Positions 1-9,228 are shown, counted from the first letter of the stretch. The stretch: 64,000 nt of DNA from Limnobacter litoralis (GCF_030160455.1 NZ_BSOJ01000019.1:1-64000), one strand, 5' to 3'. Notes: generated by a model not told the origin, from the letters alone. Program-made: numbers and translations.

Positions 1-66
1 CAAATCCCTCAACGGGAAGGCTGCATAGTTCGAGTTAACGTATCCATTAAACGAGGGCAAGGTCAT
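1..66 (-). CDS. Possible 5' end of a gene running off the left edge
   Basis: Reading leftwards from an ATG at 66-64 gives 22 sense codons with no stop before the window edge; the peptide begins MTLPSFNGYVN and has ordinary composition. A perfect TATAAT lies about 40 bases upstream on the same strand (108-113), and the preceding minus-strand gene, ubiB, has just ended at 159. No clear Shine-Dalgarno is present and 22 codons are too few for a family call. This may be a real gene start or chance. Confidence 0.35.
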   Translation of the reverse strand, partial: MTLPSFNGYVNSNYAAFPLRDL

Positions 67-107
67 AGCAACATGGCAAAAATGCAATTGAATTGAACAA
101 TTTCGCG

Positions 108-113
108 ATTATA
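108..113 (-). promoter_or_regulatory. Candidate -10 box (TATAAT) for the leftmost partial gene
   Basis: The minus strand reads TATAAT here, between the end of ubiB and the possible gene start at 66. No good -35 hexamer stands 16-18 bases upstream, so the promoter would be weak or activator dependent. Its position would give a leader of about 35 bases. Confidence 0.3.
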
Positions 114-158
114 GGGAAGATTGCCGCGCGGGGGAAAAGCCCGGGTGGATATGTCACT

Positions 159-1748
159 CTAAATTGCGTGCGGCCAATGCGTTGAAAGATAAGGCCAAAC
201 CAGATCAAAGGCCACTACACCGAACAATACGGCGAGCATCAACACCATCCAGAAAAGCGCACGGTTCAGCTTTTTCTGCTGCTTGACCAACACTTCGATC
301 TGATGATCTATTCGACCGCCAGCGTGGGTCAGGTTTTGATGCAACAAACGGGGCAAACTGGGCAGTATTTGCGACCATTGCGCGGCCTCCCATTGCAGGT
401 GGGCCTGGAACCCCTTGAACCCGATTTGCTGATGCATCCAGTTTTCGAGGTAAGGTTTGGCGGTTTTCCAGAGGTCGAGATCAGGGTCGAGCTGTCTGCC
501 CAAACCCTCTACGTTGAGCAGGGTTTTTTGCAAAAGCACCAGCTGGGGCTGTATTTCCACGTTGAAACGGCGCGAAGTCTGAAACAGGCGCAACAGCACA
601 TTGCCCAGTGAAATTTCCTTCAGGGGTTTGTCAAAGTAAGGCTCTATGCAGGCCCGAATGGCAGATTCCAGCTCATCAATGCGGGTTTGTTTGGGCACCC
701 AGCCGGATTGAACATGCAACTCCGCCACGCGCTTGTAGTCTTGCCGAAAAAAGGCCAGGAAGTTTTGTGCAAGGTATTGCTTGTCCACGTCGTTGAGCGT
801 GCCCACAATGCCGAAATCCAGCGCGATGTATCGCCCGAAGTCAGCACCTTCGTCACCCACGTAGATGTTGCCAGGGTGCATGTCTGCGTGAAAAAAGCCA
901 TCGCGAAACACCTGCGTGAAAAAAATCTCAACGCCATCGCGAGAGAGCTTTTTCAGATCAATGTGATGCTCACGCAGCCTTTCAATCTGTGAAATTGGAA
1001 TACCGCGCATGCGCTCCATGGTGATGGCCTCACTGGCGCAGTAATCCCAGTACATTTCAGGCACACGCAGCAAGTGCCCGCTACCGGAAACGGCCGAGAA
1101 GTTGCGCCGAAGCTGGGATGCATTGGCCGCCTCACGCATCAGGTCAAGTTCATCGTGCAGATATTTGTTGAATTCTGCGACCACTTCGCGGGGTTTGAGC
1201 CGCTTTCCATCAGCCCAGATTTTCTCAATAAGCGTGGCCGCCGTCTTCATCAGGGCAAGGTCTTTGTCAATGACCTCGTTCATGCCGGGACGCAAAACCT
1301 TGATCGCCACTGACTTGCCTTCGTGGGACCCAGCCTTGATGGTGGCGAAATGCACCTGCGCAATGGAGGCACTGGCAATGGGTTTGTCCTGAAAATCAAC
1401 GAACATGTCGTCGATTTTGCGGTTCAGGCTTTGCTCAATCAGTTGACGGGCCTTGTCAGAGGGAAAGGGGGGAACCTGATCCTGCAAACGCGCCAGCTCA
1501 TCGGCCACATCCTCAGGAAGAAGGTCCCGACGGGTGGACAGCAACTGCCCGAATTTGACAAAGATGGGACCCAGATCCTCCAGAGCCCGGCGCAGGCGCT
1601 CACCCCGGGATGCAGTGGAAGAAACTCGACGTGACAGAAGCTTTAACCAGGCCTTGGCCCATGGGCTCTTGATGGAATCGGCCGCAATCAAAAGTAGCCC
1701 ATATTTCTGGACCACAATGGCAATGCGAAGCAGACGGCGCAACTTCAT
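159..1748 (-). CDS. ubiB: UbiB, ubiquinone biosynthesis ATPase/kinase-like protein
   Basis: A 529-residue member of the ABC1/ADCK/UbiB atypical kinase family, an accessory ATPase needed for ubiquinone synthesis at the inner membrane. Seen: the family KxGQ motif as VKFGQ (about 64-68), the alanine-rich nucleotide loop ASASIAQVH (about 125-133), the lysine of VAIK (about 150), the catalytic-loop motif HADMHPGN in the middle, and a C-terminal hydrophobic segment (about 498-520) that should anchor it in the membrane. Length is normal. It is the last gene of a minus-strand run DUF971-ubiE-Tim44-ubiJ-ubiB, and its ATG overlaps the ubiJ stop, which suggests translational coupling with another Ubi factor. 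Confidence 0.95.
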   Translation of the reverse strand: MKLRRLLRIAIVVQKYGLLLIAADSIKSPWAKAWLKLLSRRVSSTASRGERLRRALEDLGPIFVKFGQLLSTRRDLLPEDVADELARLQDQVPPFPSDKARQLIEQSLNRKIDDMFVDFQDKPIASASIAQVHFATIKAGSHEGKSVAIKVLRPGMNEVIDKDLALMKTAATLIEKIWADGKRLKPREVVAEFNKYLHDELDLMREAANASQLRRNFSAVSGSGHLLRVPEMYWDYCASEAITMERMRGIPISQIERLREHHIDLKKLSRDGVEIFFTQVFRDGFFHADMHPGNIYVGDEGADFGRYIALDFGIVGTLNDVDKQYLAQNFLAFFRQDYKRVAELHVQSGWVPKQTRIDELESAIRACIEPYFDKPLKEISLGNVLLRLFQTSRRFNVEIQPQLVLLQKTLLNVEGLGRQLDPDLDLWKTAKPYLENWMHQQIGFKGFQAHLQWEAAQWSQILPSLPRLLHQNLTHAGGRIDHQIEVLVKQQKKLNRALFWMVLMLAVLFGVVAFDLVWPYLSTHWPHAI

Positions 1749-2455
1749 GAACCCGCGCCCTGCCGTTGTACCTGTTGCACCCGCTTTTCGAGCCTGGCCA
1801 GCTCGTCGCGCAACTTGGCGATGTCGCCACGAAATGCGTCAAACTCGTCGGCACTGGGACTCAATCCCTTTTCATACACAGCGTATTCCCGCAAGTTGGC
1901 TTTGAAGCGGTTGAACACGTCTTTCAGGTTTGTGCCGAACCCAGCCAATGTGCTCATGATCCAGACTGCCTGCGCATCACCGACGATGCGTGCCAGATCG
2001 CGCTCGGAATCCCAGGACAAATCGTTCAACACGGACGAAACCACCTGCGCAAAATCCATATCCCCCTCGATTTTGGCGCGTCTGGCTATCGAGGACGGTG
2101 CCGAAATGGAGCCGACGAGATCGGTCCATTGCATGGAAATCTGCGTGTCGACTGGCGTCTTAACGCCATTCGTACTGTGACTTGCCACGAAATAACCCTC
2201 GTGGCTGACGCGCAACGTGATGGACACGGGGGCCACTTCAATACAGACCACCTTTCCGGCCTCTTTTTGAAGCTTGTCTTTGCAGCGGCGGTGCTGCGCG
2301 ATCAGATGGTTCAGAACCAGGCTGGCACTTGCCCCGATAGACCGCGAAAGCAGACTTGCGGGCAAGGCCGCCAAGCCGTTGGCAGGCGCGGAAATGCCTT
2401 TCAGAACCCGGGAAGCAAAATCGAACAAAGGGGATGCAGGGTTAGTCAAGGTCAT
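1745..2455 (-). CDS. ubiJ: UbiJ, SCP2-domain ubiquinone biosynthesis accessory factor
   Basis: A 236-residue protein placed between ubiE and ubiB, the usual position of ubiJ. The N-terminal half reads as an SCP2 sterol-carrier-like fold with alternating hydrophobic strands; the end (about 205-230) is a charged helix likely to form a coiled coil, as in other UbiJ proteins. In E. coli UbiJ binds lipids and holds the soluble Ubi complex together. The start ATG lies three bases after the Tim44 gene stop and its own stop overlaps the ubiB start. The call rests largely on position and overall architecture because the family is weakly conserved. Confidence 0.82.
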   Translation of the reverse strand: MTLTNPASPLFDFASRVLKGISAPANGLAALPASLLSRSIGASASLVLNHLIAQHRRCKDKLQKEAGKVVCIEVAPVSITLRVSHEGYFVASHSTNGVKTPVDTQISMQWTDLVGSISAPSSIARRAKIEGDMDFAQVVSSVLNDLSWDSERDLARIVGDAQAVWIMSTLAGFGTNLKDVFNRFKANLREYAVYEKGLSPSADEFDAFRGDIAKLRDELARLEKRVQQVQRQGAGS

Positions 2456-2458
2456 TCC

Positions 2459-3406
2459 TCACAGTGAATGCACACCGGCAAGCAGCCAACCTGCCCCTGC
2501 AGCTGGCGCAACAGGGCGGACCAGCGTCCACAGCTCTTCGAACTGCTCGGCGGGTTCACCCGCCTCCTCGCGAACATGCCCTGAAAAATGAACGGTGGCG
2601 ATTTCTTCATCCACGTCGAGTTCAAAACCGATCAGCTCCGCATTCAGGGTGACCACATCGGTCTGCTGACCGCCCGCAGGTCGCTGTGCCTTGATTTCCT
2701 GTTCCAGGGCACGCAAAACGTCGTCTGTGCAATATTTGTGCAGCTCAACCATGTCCGCACGATCAAACAGGGCCTGCATGGTGATGTAAAACTTCTTCAC
2801 TTGGGCAATGAACGCCGACTCATCGAAACCCGCTGGCAAGGACTTGACCAAACCACCTTCGGGCTCGGGTTCAGGCGCTGCAGGTTCAAAGGTGGGTGCG
2901 TTGAAAGCACTGCCGAATTGCGTATTCGTCGACGAATTCATGGGGGAAGAGTTCTGCCCCTGACTGGCAGGCCGAAGACCAGGCTGCTGCAATGAATTGC
3001 CCATAACCCGACGCACCAGCAAAGAAAATAGCCACACTGCCAGCACGACCATCAACAAGGTACTCAAGACACTCGATAGACCCGCACCAAAGCCAAGGTG
3101 ACTGAACAAGGCGGCAAGACCAATACCAGCCGCGATGCCTGCCAGCGGCCCCAGAAAGCGGGAACGAGCGGGCTGCGCGGGCGCGGGCGTGCTGGGCTGA
3201 GGCGCGGTTTTAGGCGCAGTGGACGTACTGTTTGAGGGAGCAGTGCTTCCAGATGGGGCGGGGGCAACACGTTTGCTGTAAGAAGGCGCAGTGCGCCCGA
3301 TGCTGGATCCGCCACCCAGGCGTTTTGCAAGCGCCACCTGATCGGCTGCGCTACCCAGCAAAAACACCGCCAACATCACACTTAACCAAACCTGCCTGCG
3401 ACCCAC
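2459..3406 (-). CDS. Tim44-like domain protein, exported or membrane-anchored
   Basis: A 315-residue protein with an N-terminal signal or anchor (about 1-25, VWLSVMLAVFLLGSAA), then a low-complexity Ser/Thr/Pro/Ala linker (about 35-85), a glycine-rich hydrophobic stretch and a transmembrane segment (about 88-132), another disordered linker, and a C-terminal Tim44/NTF2-like domain (about 195-315, starting near FDESAFIAQVKKFY). This layout matches bacterial Tim44-domain proteins (TimA type) often found near ubi genes. Its role is unknown; a part in membrane protein or lipid handling is only inferred. Gaps to its neighbours are 3 and 11 bases, so it is clearly in the ubi operon. Confidence 0.85.
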   Translation of the reverse strand: MGRRQVWLSVMLAVFLLGSAADQVALAKRLGGGSSIGRTAPSYSKRVAPAPSGSTAPSNSTSTAPKTAPQPSTPAPAQPARSRFLGPLAGIAAGIGLAALFSHLGFGAGLSSVLSTLLMVVLAVWLFSLLVRRVMGNSLQQPGLRPASQGQNSSPMNSSTNTQFGSAFNAPTFEPAAPEPEPEGGLVKSLPAGFDESAFIAQVKKFYITMQALFDRADMVELHKYCTDDVLRALEQEIKAQRPAGGQQTDVVTLNAELIGFELDVDEEIATVHFSGHVREEAGEPAEQFEELWTLVRPVAPAAGAGWLLAGVHSL

Positions 3407-3417
3407 TGCCCTGCCCC

Positions 3418-4161
3418 TTAACTGAATTTCGTACCCTGATGCAGGGCTACCACGCCCGCTGTGAAATTGGTGTACCGAACCTGATCAAAACCGACATCCA
3501 GCATGATCTGCTTCAGGGTTTCCTGATCGGGATGCATGCGAATGCTTTCGGCCAGGTATTGATAGCTTTTGCTGTCTTGCGCCACAAGCTGGCCCAGCTT
3601 TGGCAACACCTGAAACGAGTACAAATCGTAGGCGGGCGCCAACAGGGGGTTCACCTTTGAGAACTCAAGCACCATGACCTTGCCACCCGGCTTGATAACG
3701 CGCCGCATTTCAGACAGTGCGATGTCTTTGTGAGTCATGTTGCGCAAGCCGAATGCCACCGTGACCACATCAAAATAGTCATCAGGAAAAGGCAATTTTT
3801 CAGCGTCGCAGAGGGCCATTTTAGGCATCAAGCCGTGATCGATCATGCGGTCGCGCCCGACCCGCAACATGCTTTCGTTGATGTCGGTGAGCCACACTTC
3901 ACCGTGGCTGCCGACCCGATTCAAAAATGCTTTGCTGAGGTCACCGGTTCCACCGGCAATGTCGAGCACCCGCATGCCAGGGCGGACACCCGCTTCCCGA
4001 ACAGTGGCCGCTTTCCAGATGCGGTGAAGGCCACCGGACATCAGGTCATTCATGATGTCGTATTTGGCCGCCACCGAATCAAATACTTCAGCCACTTTTT
4101 TGGCCTTTTGATCTTCAGGCACCTTTTCGAAGCCGAAGTCCGTGGTGTTGTCGTTGGTCAT
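3418..4161 (-). CDS. ubiE: UbiE, ubiquinone/menaquinone C-methyltransferase
   Basis: A 247-residue class I SAM methyltransferase that methylates the ring carbon of demethylmenaquinol or 2-polyprenyl-6-methoxybenzoquinol. Motifs seen: the UbiE signature near the N-terminus ([18 protein letters not shown], about 28-45), the SAM loop [12 protein letters not shown] (about 65-76), and the C-terminal signature region with [14 protein letters not shown]. Length matches the E. coli enzyme. It begins the tight quinone run towards ubiB, 23 bases after the DUF971 gene. Confidence 0.96.
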   Translation of the reverse strand: MTNDNTTDFGFEKVPEDQKAKKVAEVFDSVAAKYDIMNDLMSGGLHRIWKAATVREAGVRPGMRVLDIAGGTGDLSKAFLNRVGSHGEVWLTDINESMLRVGRDRMIDHGLMPKMALCDAEKLPFPDDYFDVVTVAFGLRNMTHKDIALSEMRRVIKPGGKVMVLEFSKVNPLLAPAYDLYSFQVLPKLGQLVAQDSKSYQYLAESIRMHPDQETLKQIMLDVGFDQVRYTNFTAGVVALHQGTKFS

Positions 4162-4184
4162 CGTTGAATTGTCGAGTGTTGGGT

Positions 4185-4610
4185 TCAGTGGCTGGCGCAG
4201 GCGCCGCCCTTTTTCTGCTGCAGTGGGATATTCTCGGGCGCGTTTGGATCGCGGCTGCCGCCCGCCTCATTCAGGCGAGTCAGATAATCATTCCAGAGGC
4301 CTTCCTGGTTTTCGCCAAGCCAATGCAGGTACTCCCATGAAAACAGGCCAGAATCGTGACCGTCGGAGAACACTGGTTTGACGGCATACATGCCGACCGG
4401 CTCAAGCTGGTTGATTTCAACATCACGCTTGCCGACCTGCAAGGTTTCTTGCCCGGGGCCATGCCCACGCACTTCTGCAGAAGGCGAATACACACGCATC
4501 AACTCGAACGGCAGCTTGAAACACGCGCCAGTGTCAAACTCCACTTCGAGAATTCGGGATTTTTGATGCACTACCAGACGCGTAGGCACTGGATTGGACG
4601 CTGACTCCAT
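4185..4610 (-). CDS. DUF971 domain protein
   Basis: A 141-residue protein with the DUF971 (gamma-butyrobetaine hydroxylase N-terminal-like) fold: [15 protein letters not shown] at the start and the [14 protein letters not shown] and [18 protein letters not shown] blocks typical of the family. In many beta- and gammaproteobacteria this domain stands alone beside ubiE or iron-sulphur genes; its biochemical role is unsettled. The tail ends in GGACASH and carries no Cys cluster. It is the first gene of the minus-strand ubi operon and diverges from phoB across 174 bases. Confidence 0.85.
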   Translation of the reverse strand: MESASNPVPTRLVVHQKSRILEVEFDTGACFKLPFELMRVYSPSAEVRGHGPGQETLQVGKRDVEINQLEPVGMYAVKPVFSDGHDSGLFSWEYLHWLGENQEGLWNDYLTRLNEAGGSRDPNAPENIPLQQKKGGACASH

Positions 4611-4710
4611 ACTGCTGACACCAGAAAAGACAAAACGCTAGTTTAGCGCAGTCTGACTGTCGATAGTTTGAAAAGGCGAACGGCTGTACACTCAATGACA
4701 ATTCACTCAT

Positions 4711-4728
4711 TTGTCACATTCCTGTCAT
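4711..4728 (+). promoter_or_regulatory. Pho box upstream of phoB
   Basis: Two 7-bp direct repeats, TTGTCAC (4711-4717) and CTGTCAT (4722-4728), are separated by 4 bases. This is the PhoB half-site pattern with 11-bp periodicity, and a weaker third half-site (AATTCAC, 4700-4706) continues the phase upstream. It lies 57 bases before the phoB ATG, so it most likely mediates autoactivation of phoB-phoR under phosphate starvation. The repeat is seen directly; binding is inferred from the known consensus. Confidence 0.75.
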
Positions 4729-4784
4729 CTAACTCCATTAATTTAACGTCACGAAACAAAGAGACAACATCTGGAGAGGGATTT

Positions 4785-5492
4785 ATGTCTAGCACGATTC
4801 TGGTGGTTGAGGACGAACCGGCGATTGCAGAGCTGATTGCGGTCAATTTGAGTTTTGCCGGACACAAGGTGCTTCGGGCTGCCGATGCAGACCAGGCTCG
4901 CACACTGATTACGGCTGAATTGCCCGACTTGGTACTTCTGGACTGGATGTTGCCCGGCAAAACGGGTATTCAATTTGCGCAAGAACTGCGCGCCCAGGAG
5001 CGTACGCGTACCGTACCCGTCATCATGTTGACGGCCCGCACCGAAGAACAGGACAAAATTGACGGCCTTGAGGCGGGCGCTGATGATTACATCACCAAGC
5101 CTTTCTCACCCAAGGAATTGCTGGCACGCATCAAGGCAGTGCTGCGTCGAAGAGCCCCCCAATTGACGGACGACACGGTGGAGGTGGCAGGCTTGAAGCT
5201 TGACCCGGTCACTCACCGGATCATCGGCAATGACACCATTCTGGACATGGGACCGACCGAGTTCCGGCTGTTGCACTTTTTTATGACCCATCAGGAACGC
5301 GTGCACAGCCGCACTCAACTGCTCGACCAAGTGTGGGGTGACCATGTGTTTGTTGAAGAACGCACGGTCGATGTGCACATTCGACGACTGCGGCAGGCTC
5401 TGACCTTGTCGGGTCATGACCGCCTGATTGAAACCGTCCGGGGTGCCGGCTACCGTTTCACATCAAAGATCAGCGAAAGCGCAGAAAACTAG
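4785..5492 (+). CDS. phoB: PhoB, phosphate regulon response regulator
   Basis: A 235-residue OmpR/PhoB-family response regulator. The receiver domain (about 1-120) has the acidic pair in VVEDEP (9-11), phosphoacceptor Asp53 in LLDWMLPG and the conserved Lys in ADDYITKPF. The C-terminal winged helix (about 135-232) carries GPTEFRLLHFF and TVDVHIRRLRQAL. I chose ATG 4785 because GGAGAGGG stands just upstream and the protein then begins exactly at the receiver fold; the in-frame ORF extends upstream to 4668 but would translate across the Pho box. phoR follows after 28 bases. Confidence 0.96.
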   Translation: MSSTILVVEDEPAIAELIAVNLSFAGHKVLRAADADQARTLITAELPDLVLLDWMLPGKTGIQFAQELRAQERTRTVPVIMLTARTEEQDKIDGLEAGADDYITKPFSPKELLARIKAVLRRRAPQLTDDTVEVAGLKLDPVTHRIIGNDTILDMGPTEFRLLHFFMTHQERVHSRTQLLDQVWGDHVFVEERTVDVHIRRLRQALTLSGHDRLIETVRGAGYRFTSKISESAEN

Positions 5493-5520
5493 TCTCCAAC
5501 CCACAATCAAATCGCTTAAC

Positions 5521-6849
5521 ATGTGGGCCATGATTCCTATTCTGTTCAGGCTCCTGTCACTGATCCTCTTTTTGGGTCTGGCCGCATCCTTCGGTTCACT
5601 GTTGGGTGGGCAGGCTGGCGCGGTCACGGGCAGCATTGCAGCCGCAGTGCTGGTTTTTGCCCAGCAGGCCAGGTCTGGCTTTAAAGTGCTGGCCTGGCTG
5701 GACGATTTCAAACCTGAAAACGTTCCCAATTTGTCAGGTTGGTGGGACGACCTCTCCGCCAAGCTGTTTCACTACCTGCGCCTTCATCAACGTCAACAAC
5801 AGGCACTGAGTAGCGCGCTGGTGTCGTTTCGCACTGCCGCCCAAGCCTTGCCTGACGGGGTTGTTACGCTCGATTCACGTGGGCACATTTTGTGGTGCAA
5901 CGAGACCGCCCAAAACCACCTGGCCTTGAAACTGGGCAGTGACATCGGTCAACCTTTGGTCAACCTGGTGCGAAACCCTGATTTTGCAGCCTACCTGAAA
6001 AGCCAAATCTGGGAACAGCCCCTCGTGATGCGTTCACCCCGAACGGCCGCCAAAATTCTGTCTGTCCAGATCGTCAGCTATGGCGACCACCAGATGCTGG
6101 TGCTGACACGTGACGTCACCCAAATGGAAAAGCTTGAGCGCATGCGTCGCGACTTTATCGCCAATGTGTCACACGAACTCAAAACCCCGTTGACCGTGTT
6201 GACGGGGTTCTTGGAGACCTTCCGGGATCTACCGCTTTCACCGGAGCAACAGCATGAATACCTCAACCTGATGCACACCCAGGCCAGCCGGATGCAAAAC
6301 CTGGTGGAAGACCTTCTGACCTTGTCTGCGCTTGAATCGGCCGGTACGCACAAAGACGGCGAAGCGGTGGACCTGAGCGGACTGGCCCAACGCTGCGCCG
6401 ACGAGGGCATTCAACTGTCAGCGGGCAAGCACGACATATCGGTTCATGTCGAGCCGGGCCTTAAAACCCAAGGCAACCAAGCCGAGTTGCACAGTGCCCT
6501 GTCCAACATTGTGACGAATGCGGTGCGGTACACCCCCGAAGCCGGAAAAATCGAAATCAGGCTGGTGAGAGGCCAAAATGACCTGGGGCAGCCCTGCAAT
6601 GTGTTCACGGTGAAAGACAATGGCATTGGCATCGCAGCTGAACACATCCCGAGGCTGACCGAGCGTTTCTATCGCGTCGACAGAAGTCGCTCAAGAGAAT
6701 CAGGTGGCACCGGGCTTGGCCTGGCCATTGTCAAACACGTGGTGTCTCGCCACGATGGCGAACTGGACATTCAAAGCCGTCCCAATGTGGGCAGCACCTT
6801 CACCATTTGCCTGCCCCTGCTCAGGGCGAGCGCGGCCAAAGCGGCCTGA
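5521..6849 (+). CDS. phoR: PhoR, phosphate regulon sensor histidine kinase
   Basis: A 442-residue membrane histidine kinase and the partner of PhoB. Two hydrophobic segments (about 5-25 and 30-48) form the anchor. A basic/aromatic linker and a PAS domain (about 98-190) follow, then HisKA with NVSHELKTPLT (His218) and HATPase with DNGIGI and the G2 box GGTGLGLAIV. As in E. coli PhoR there is no large periplasmic sensor, fitting control through PhoU and Pst. The start is uncertain: ATG 5521 and ATG 5530 both lack a strong Shine-Dalgarno, and a longer frame reaching into phoB is unlikely to be used. Confidence 0.94.
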   Translation: MWAMIPILFRLLSLILFLGLAASFGSLLGGQAGAVTGSIAAAVLVFAQQARSGFKVLAWLDDFKPENVPNLSGWWDDLSAKLFHYLRLHQRQQQALSSALVSFRTAAQALPDGVVTLDSRGHILWCNETAQNHLALKLGSDIGQPLVNLVRNPDFAAYLKSQIWEQPLVMRSPRTAAKILSVQIVSYGDHQMLVLTRDVTQMEKLERMRRDFIANVSHELKTPLTVLTGFLETFRDLPLSPEQQHEYLNLMHTQASRMQNLVEDLLTLSALESAGTHKDGEAVDLSGLAQRCADEGIQLSAGKHDISVHVEPGLKTQGNQAELHSALSNIVTNAVRYTPEAGKIEIRLVRGQNDLGQPCNVFTVKDNGIGIAAEHIPRLTERFYRVDRSRSRESGGTGLGLAIVKHVVSRHDGELDIQSRPNVGSTFTICLPLLRASAAKAA

Positions 6850-6873
6850 AAGGGCCGCGTTCCACGGCCGCCC

Positions 6874-8718
6874 TCAAGCGGGCAATTCTTCATCCGAATG
6901 GGTTTGCAGCGCCATAAACACGTCACTGCGCGACAGCACGCCCACCAGCTTGTACCGATCGCTGCGGCTGAGCACTGGCAAAGCCTGTAAGCCGTATTTG
7001 ATCATATGATTTACGGCGAGGCGGACCGTCATGTCGTCGAACACAAATCTAGGCTTGTCTTTCAGCAGTTCACCGATTGGCGACTCGGTTGAAGAATGCG
7101 CCATGACTTCGTCCAGACTGATCACCCCACGCAGTCTGTTCTGTGAGTCGACCACTGGATACTCATGATGCAAAAAAGCAGCAGGATCGGCTTTGACCCG
7201 CTGTTGCAGAGTCAAAACGGATTCGTCAGCACTGAAACTTTGAACCCGTGTGTTGGCAATTTTGCCCACGGCAAGGTGCGCCAGTGGATCCGCCGAGTAT
7301 TCCGCTGGGGCATGTACACCACGGCGTGCAATTTTCTCGGTCATGATGGTGTTGCGCATGACCAGGGAAGACACCAAATAAGCAGCCGCACATCCACCCA
7401 ACAAAGGCAGCAAACCCATGGGTTGCAGGGTTGTCTCAAACGCAAACACAACCGAAGTCAGCAGGGCACGCGATGCACCCGCAAACAGGGCTGCCATGCC
7501 AACCAGCGCCGCCACGCGGACGTCAATACCGAGAGCTGGAGCCACCGAGTTCACTGCCTGCCCCACCAGCAAACCAAGACCGCCGCCAAGCGTAAAAAGT
7601 GGGGCCAAAGTGCCGCCGGAGGTACCGCTGCCCAGAGAAATCGACCACGAAATGAATTTAAAGGCACAGAGAAATGCAACCGCCTTCCAGGCCAGACTGG
7701 CAGACAAAATGTTGGTGATGTTGTAATAACCGACCCCCAGTGTGTCCGGCGCAAAATAGCCGGCAACACCCACGGCAATGGCCCCGACGGCAGGCCACCA
7801 CATCCAGTGTATGGGCAATTTTTCAAAGGCATCCTCAATGGCGTAGACAGCCCGCGTGATTGCAGCGGCAGCCAGCCCCATGAATCCGCCCAAAACGGTG
7901 TAAAACGCCAAAGCAGACAGTGAGGGTGCTGCCAACACTGGCATTGCAAAGATGGCATGCGGCCCTTCCAGCACAATGCGCATCCCAGCGGCCGTGGCCG
8001 CTGCCAAGGCAACAGGAATAATGGAACGCGGTCTGTATTCGAAGAGTAGCAGTTCAATGGCCAGCAACACAGCCGACACCGGGCTTCCGAAAATGGCAGA
8101 CATGCCTGCAGCGGCTCCTGCTGCCAACAGGGTTTTGCGTTCAGCCACCGACACACGAATTTTCTGCCCCACGAAAGAACCCAGGGCACTGCCCGTGGCG
8201 ATGATCGGCCCCTCCGCACCGAACGGTCCACCCGTGCCGATGGAAATCGCCGACGACACCGGTTTTAAAAACATGATCCGCGCGGGGATTTTGCTTCGAT
8301 TGATCAAGATCTGCTCCATGGCTTCGGGAATGCCGTGACCACGGATGGCCTTTGAACCGTACCGAGCCATTAAACCAATCACGATTGCCCCGATGACAGG
8401 AATGACAACAACCCACCACCCCAAATGATGCACAGCATCGGCTGGCCCTCGAGATTCAAGAGACCAATGGCCATAAAAGGCGATGTTGGTGATCAGCGAG
8501 ATCAAGGTCAACATGGCCCAGGCCACCGCACTGGCCGCAAAACCCAGGCCAATGGACAAGAGACTGAGGCGAACCACGCGCGAATCGACAAGACCTGGTT
8601 GAATCGGAAAATCACTTTGCTCGACGACGAGATCAAGCGACGGGGAGACCGTCAAACCCTGTGCAGTGGAAGTGCGGGAGTGAAGGGGGTCGGGATGTTT
8701 GGATGTGTTGCTTGGCAT
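6874..8718 (-). CDS. ClC-family chloride channel/antiporter with CBS pair
   Basis: A 614-residue membrane protein. The transport core (about 50-460) has the ClC selectivity segments in variant form: GHGIPEA for GSGIP, GPFGAEGP with the gating glutamate kept for GREGP, and GSGTSGGTLAP for the GxFxP loop. The C-terminal 150 residues hold two CBS domains (RVQSFSADESVLTL and the DDMTVRLAV region) that may bind adenine nucleotides. Whether it is a channel or a chloride/proton exchanger cannot be decided from this. I start at ATG 8718; an in-frame TTG at 8739 is possible. It converges on phoR. Confidence 0.9.
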   Translation of the reverse strand: MPSNTSKHPDPLHSRTSTAQGLTVSPSLDLVVEQSDFPIQPGLVDSRVVRLSLLSIGLGFAASAVAWAMLTLISLITNIAFYGHWSLESRGPADAVHHLGWWVVVIPVIGAIVIGLMARYGSKAIRGHGIPEAMEQILINRSKIPARIMFLKPVSSAISIGTGGPFGAEGPIIATGSALGSFVGQKIRVSVAERKTLLAAGAAAGMSAIFGSPVSAVLLAIELLLFEYRPRSIIPVALAAATAAGMRIVLEGPHAIFAMPVLAAPSLSALAFYTVLGGFMGLAAAAITRAVYAIEDAFEKLPIHWMWWPAVGAIAVGVAGYFAPDTLGVGYYNITNILSASLAWKAVAFLCAFKFISWSISLGSGTSGGTLAPLFTLGGGLGLLVGQAVNSVAPALGIDVRVAALVGMAALFAGASRALLTSVVFAFETTLQPMGLLPLLGGCAAAYLVSSLVMRNTIMTEKIARRGVHAPAEYSADPLAHLAVGKIANTRVQSFSADESVLTLQQRVKADPAAFLHHEYPVVDSQNRLRGVISLDEVMAHSSTESPIGELLKDKPRFVFDDMTVRLAVNHMIKYGLQALPVLSRSDRYKLVGVLSRSDVFMALQTHSDEELPA

Positions 8719-8759
8719 GCTCTTAACCGGTTGATACAAGGTTAAACCGCATGCAGGCG

Positions 8760-8794
8760 CGCAGGCTTGACGGGTTGAACCCGCGCAGCCTGCG
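8760..8794. repeat. 35-base two-part hairpin upstream of the ClC gene
   Basis: CGCAGGCT (8760-8767) pairs with AGCCTGCG (8787-8794), and inside it CGGGTT (8771-8776) pairs with AACCCG (8778-8783) around a single G, with 3-base internal loops. The stem lies 41 bases upstream of the ClC start codon. No T-run follows on either strand, so it is not a standard terminator. It could be a leader structure or a small dispersed palindrome. Confidence 0.6.
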
Positions 8795-8908
8795 TCGGCT
8801 TTAGGTGAGCGCCATTGTAAACGGAAATGGACACATTTTGACGAAATTTACCAGGTTGAACTTTGATCAATCGTTGGCTACCCAGGTGTCCTTGTTTGAG
8901 GCATCACT

Positions 8909-9070
8909 ATGATTTCAAATCAATATTCACGCATATCGACTGTGTCTGGCACTTCAATTGGCGGACACCTACTTGGCTACCCGGCACTGTCCGAAGAAAA
9001 CAACAACTCTCTGGAACTGTCTGGAATGGTTCAGTTTCCAGCCTTGGGCACCGCGATTCACTGGAAATGA
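8909..9070 (+). CDS. Small hypothetical protein (53 aa), first of an overlapping pair
   Basis: A short ORF beginning MISNQYSRISTVSG and ending in AIHWK. TGAGG about 9 bases before the ATG is a reasonable ribosome site. The composition (Ser/Gly/Asn rich N-terminal part, then LELSGMVQFPALG) is soluble and not repetitive. I recognise no family. Its stop overlaps the start of the next small ORF as ATGA, the arrangement of coupled genes. It may also be one gene broken by a frameshift near 9067. Confidence 0.42.
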   Translation: MISNQYSRISTVSGTSIGGHLLGYPALSEENNNSLELSGMVQFPALGTAIHWK

Positions 9071-9228
9071 CCATCCGAAATTCAATTGCAATGGGATTCA
9101 ACCTGGAGGACATTGAAGAAGCGCTGAAACCAGAGCTAGAAGATTTAATACGTCAAACTCTGGGTCGACAGCACTTTGAGACTCGGGTGAAACTTGACAA
9201 CAGCGGCTGGATAGACACCCTTGCTTAA
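9067..9228 (+). CDS. Small hypothetical protein (53 aa), second of an overlapping pair
   Basis: It starts at the ATGA overlap with the preceding small ORF and encodes MTIRNSIAMGFNLEDIEEALK and onward, a likely helical, acidic protein with the segment ALKPELEDLIRQTLGRQHF. The same frame stays open upstream to 8863, but that extension has odd composition. Its stop codon interlocks with the stop of the convergent HIT gene. No family is recognised; a frameshifted single gene with the previous ORF is an alternative. Confidence 0.42.
   Translation: MTIRNSIAMGFNLEDIEEALKPELEDLIRQTLGRQHFETRVKLDNSGWIDTLA

Noticed and set aside
5428-5520. Longer N-terminus for PhoR beginning inside phoB
   Set aside because: It would overlap the conserved end of PhoB and adds a polar stretch before the first membrane helix.
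6850-6873. Bidirectional terminator between phoR and the ClC gene
   Set aside because: GC-rich complementary bits (GGCCGCG and CGGCCGCC) pair poorly and lack a T-run on either strand.
7551-8231. 226-codon minus-strand ORF in another frame of the ClC gene
   Set aside because: It lies wholly inside the ClC coding region, is rich in Trp, Cys and Arg and has no domain.
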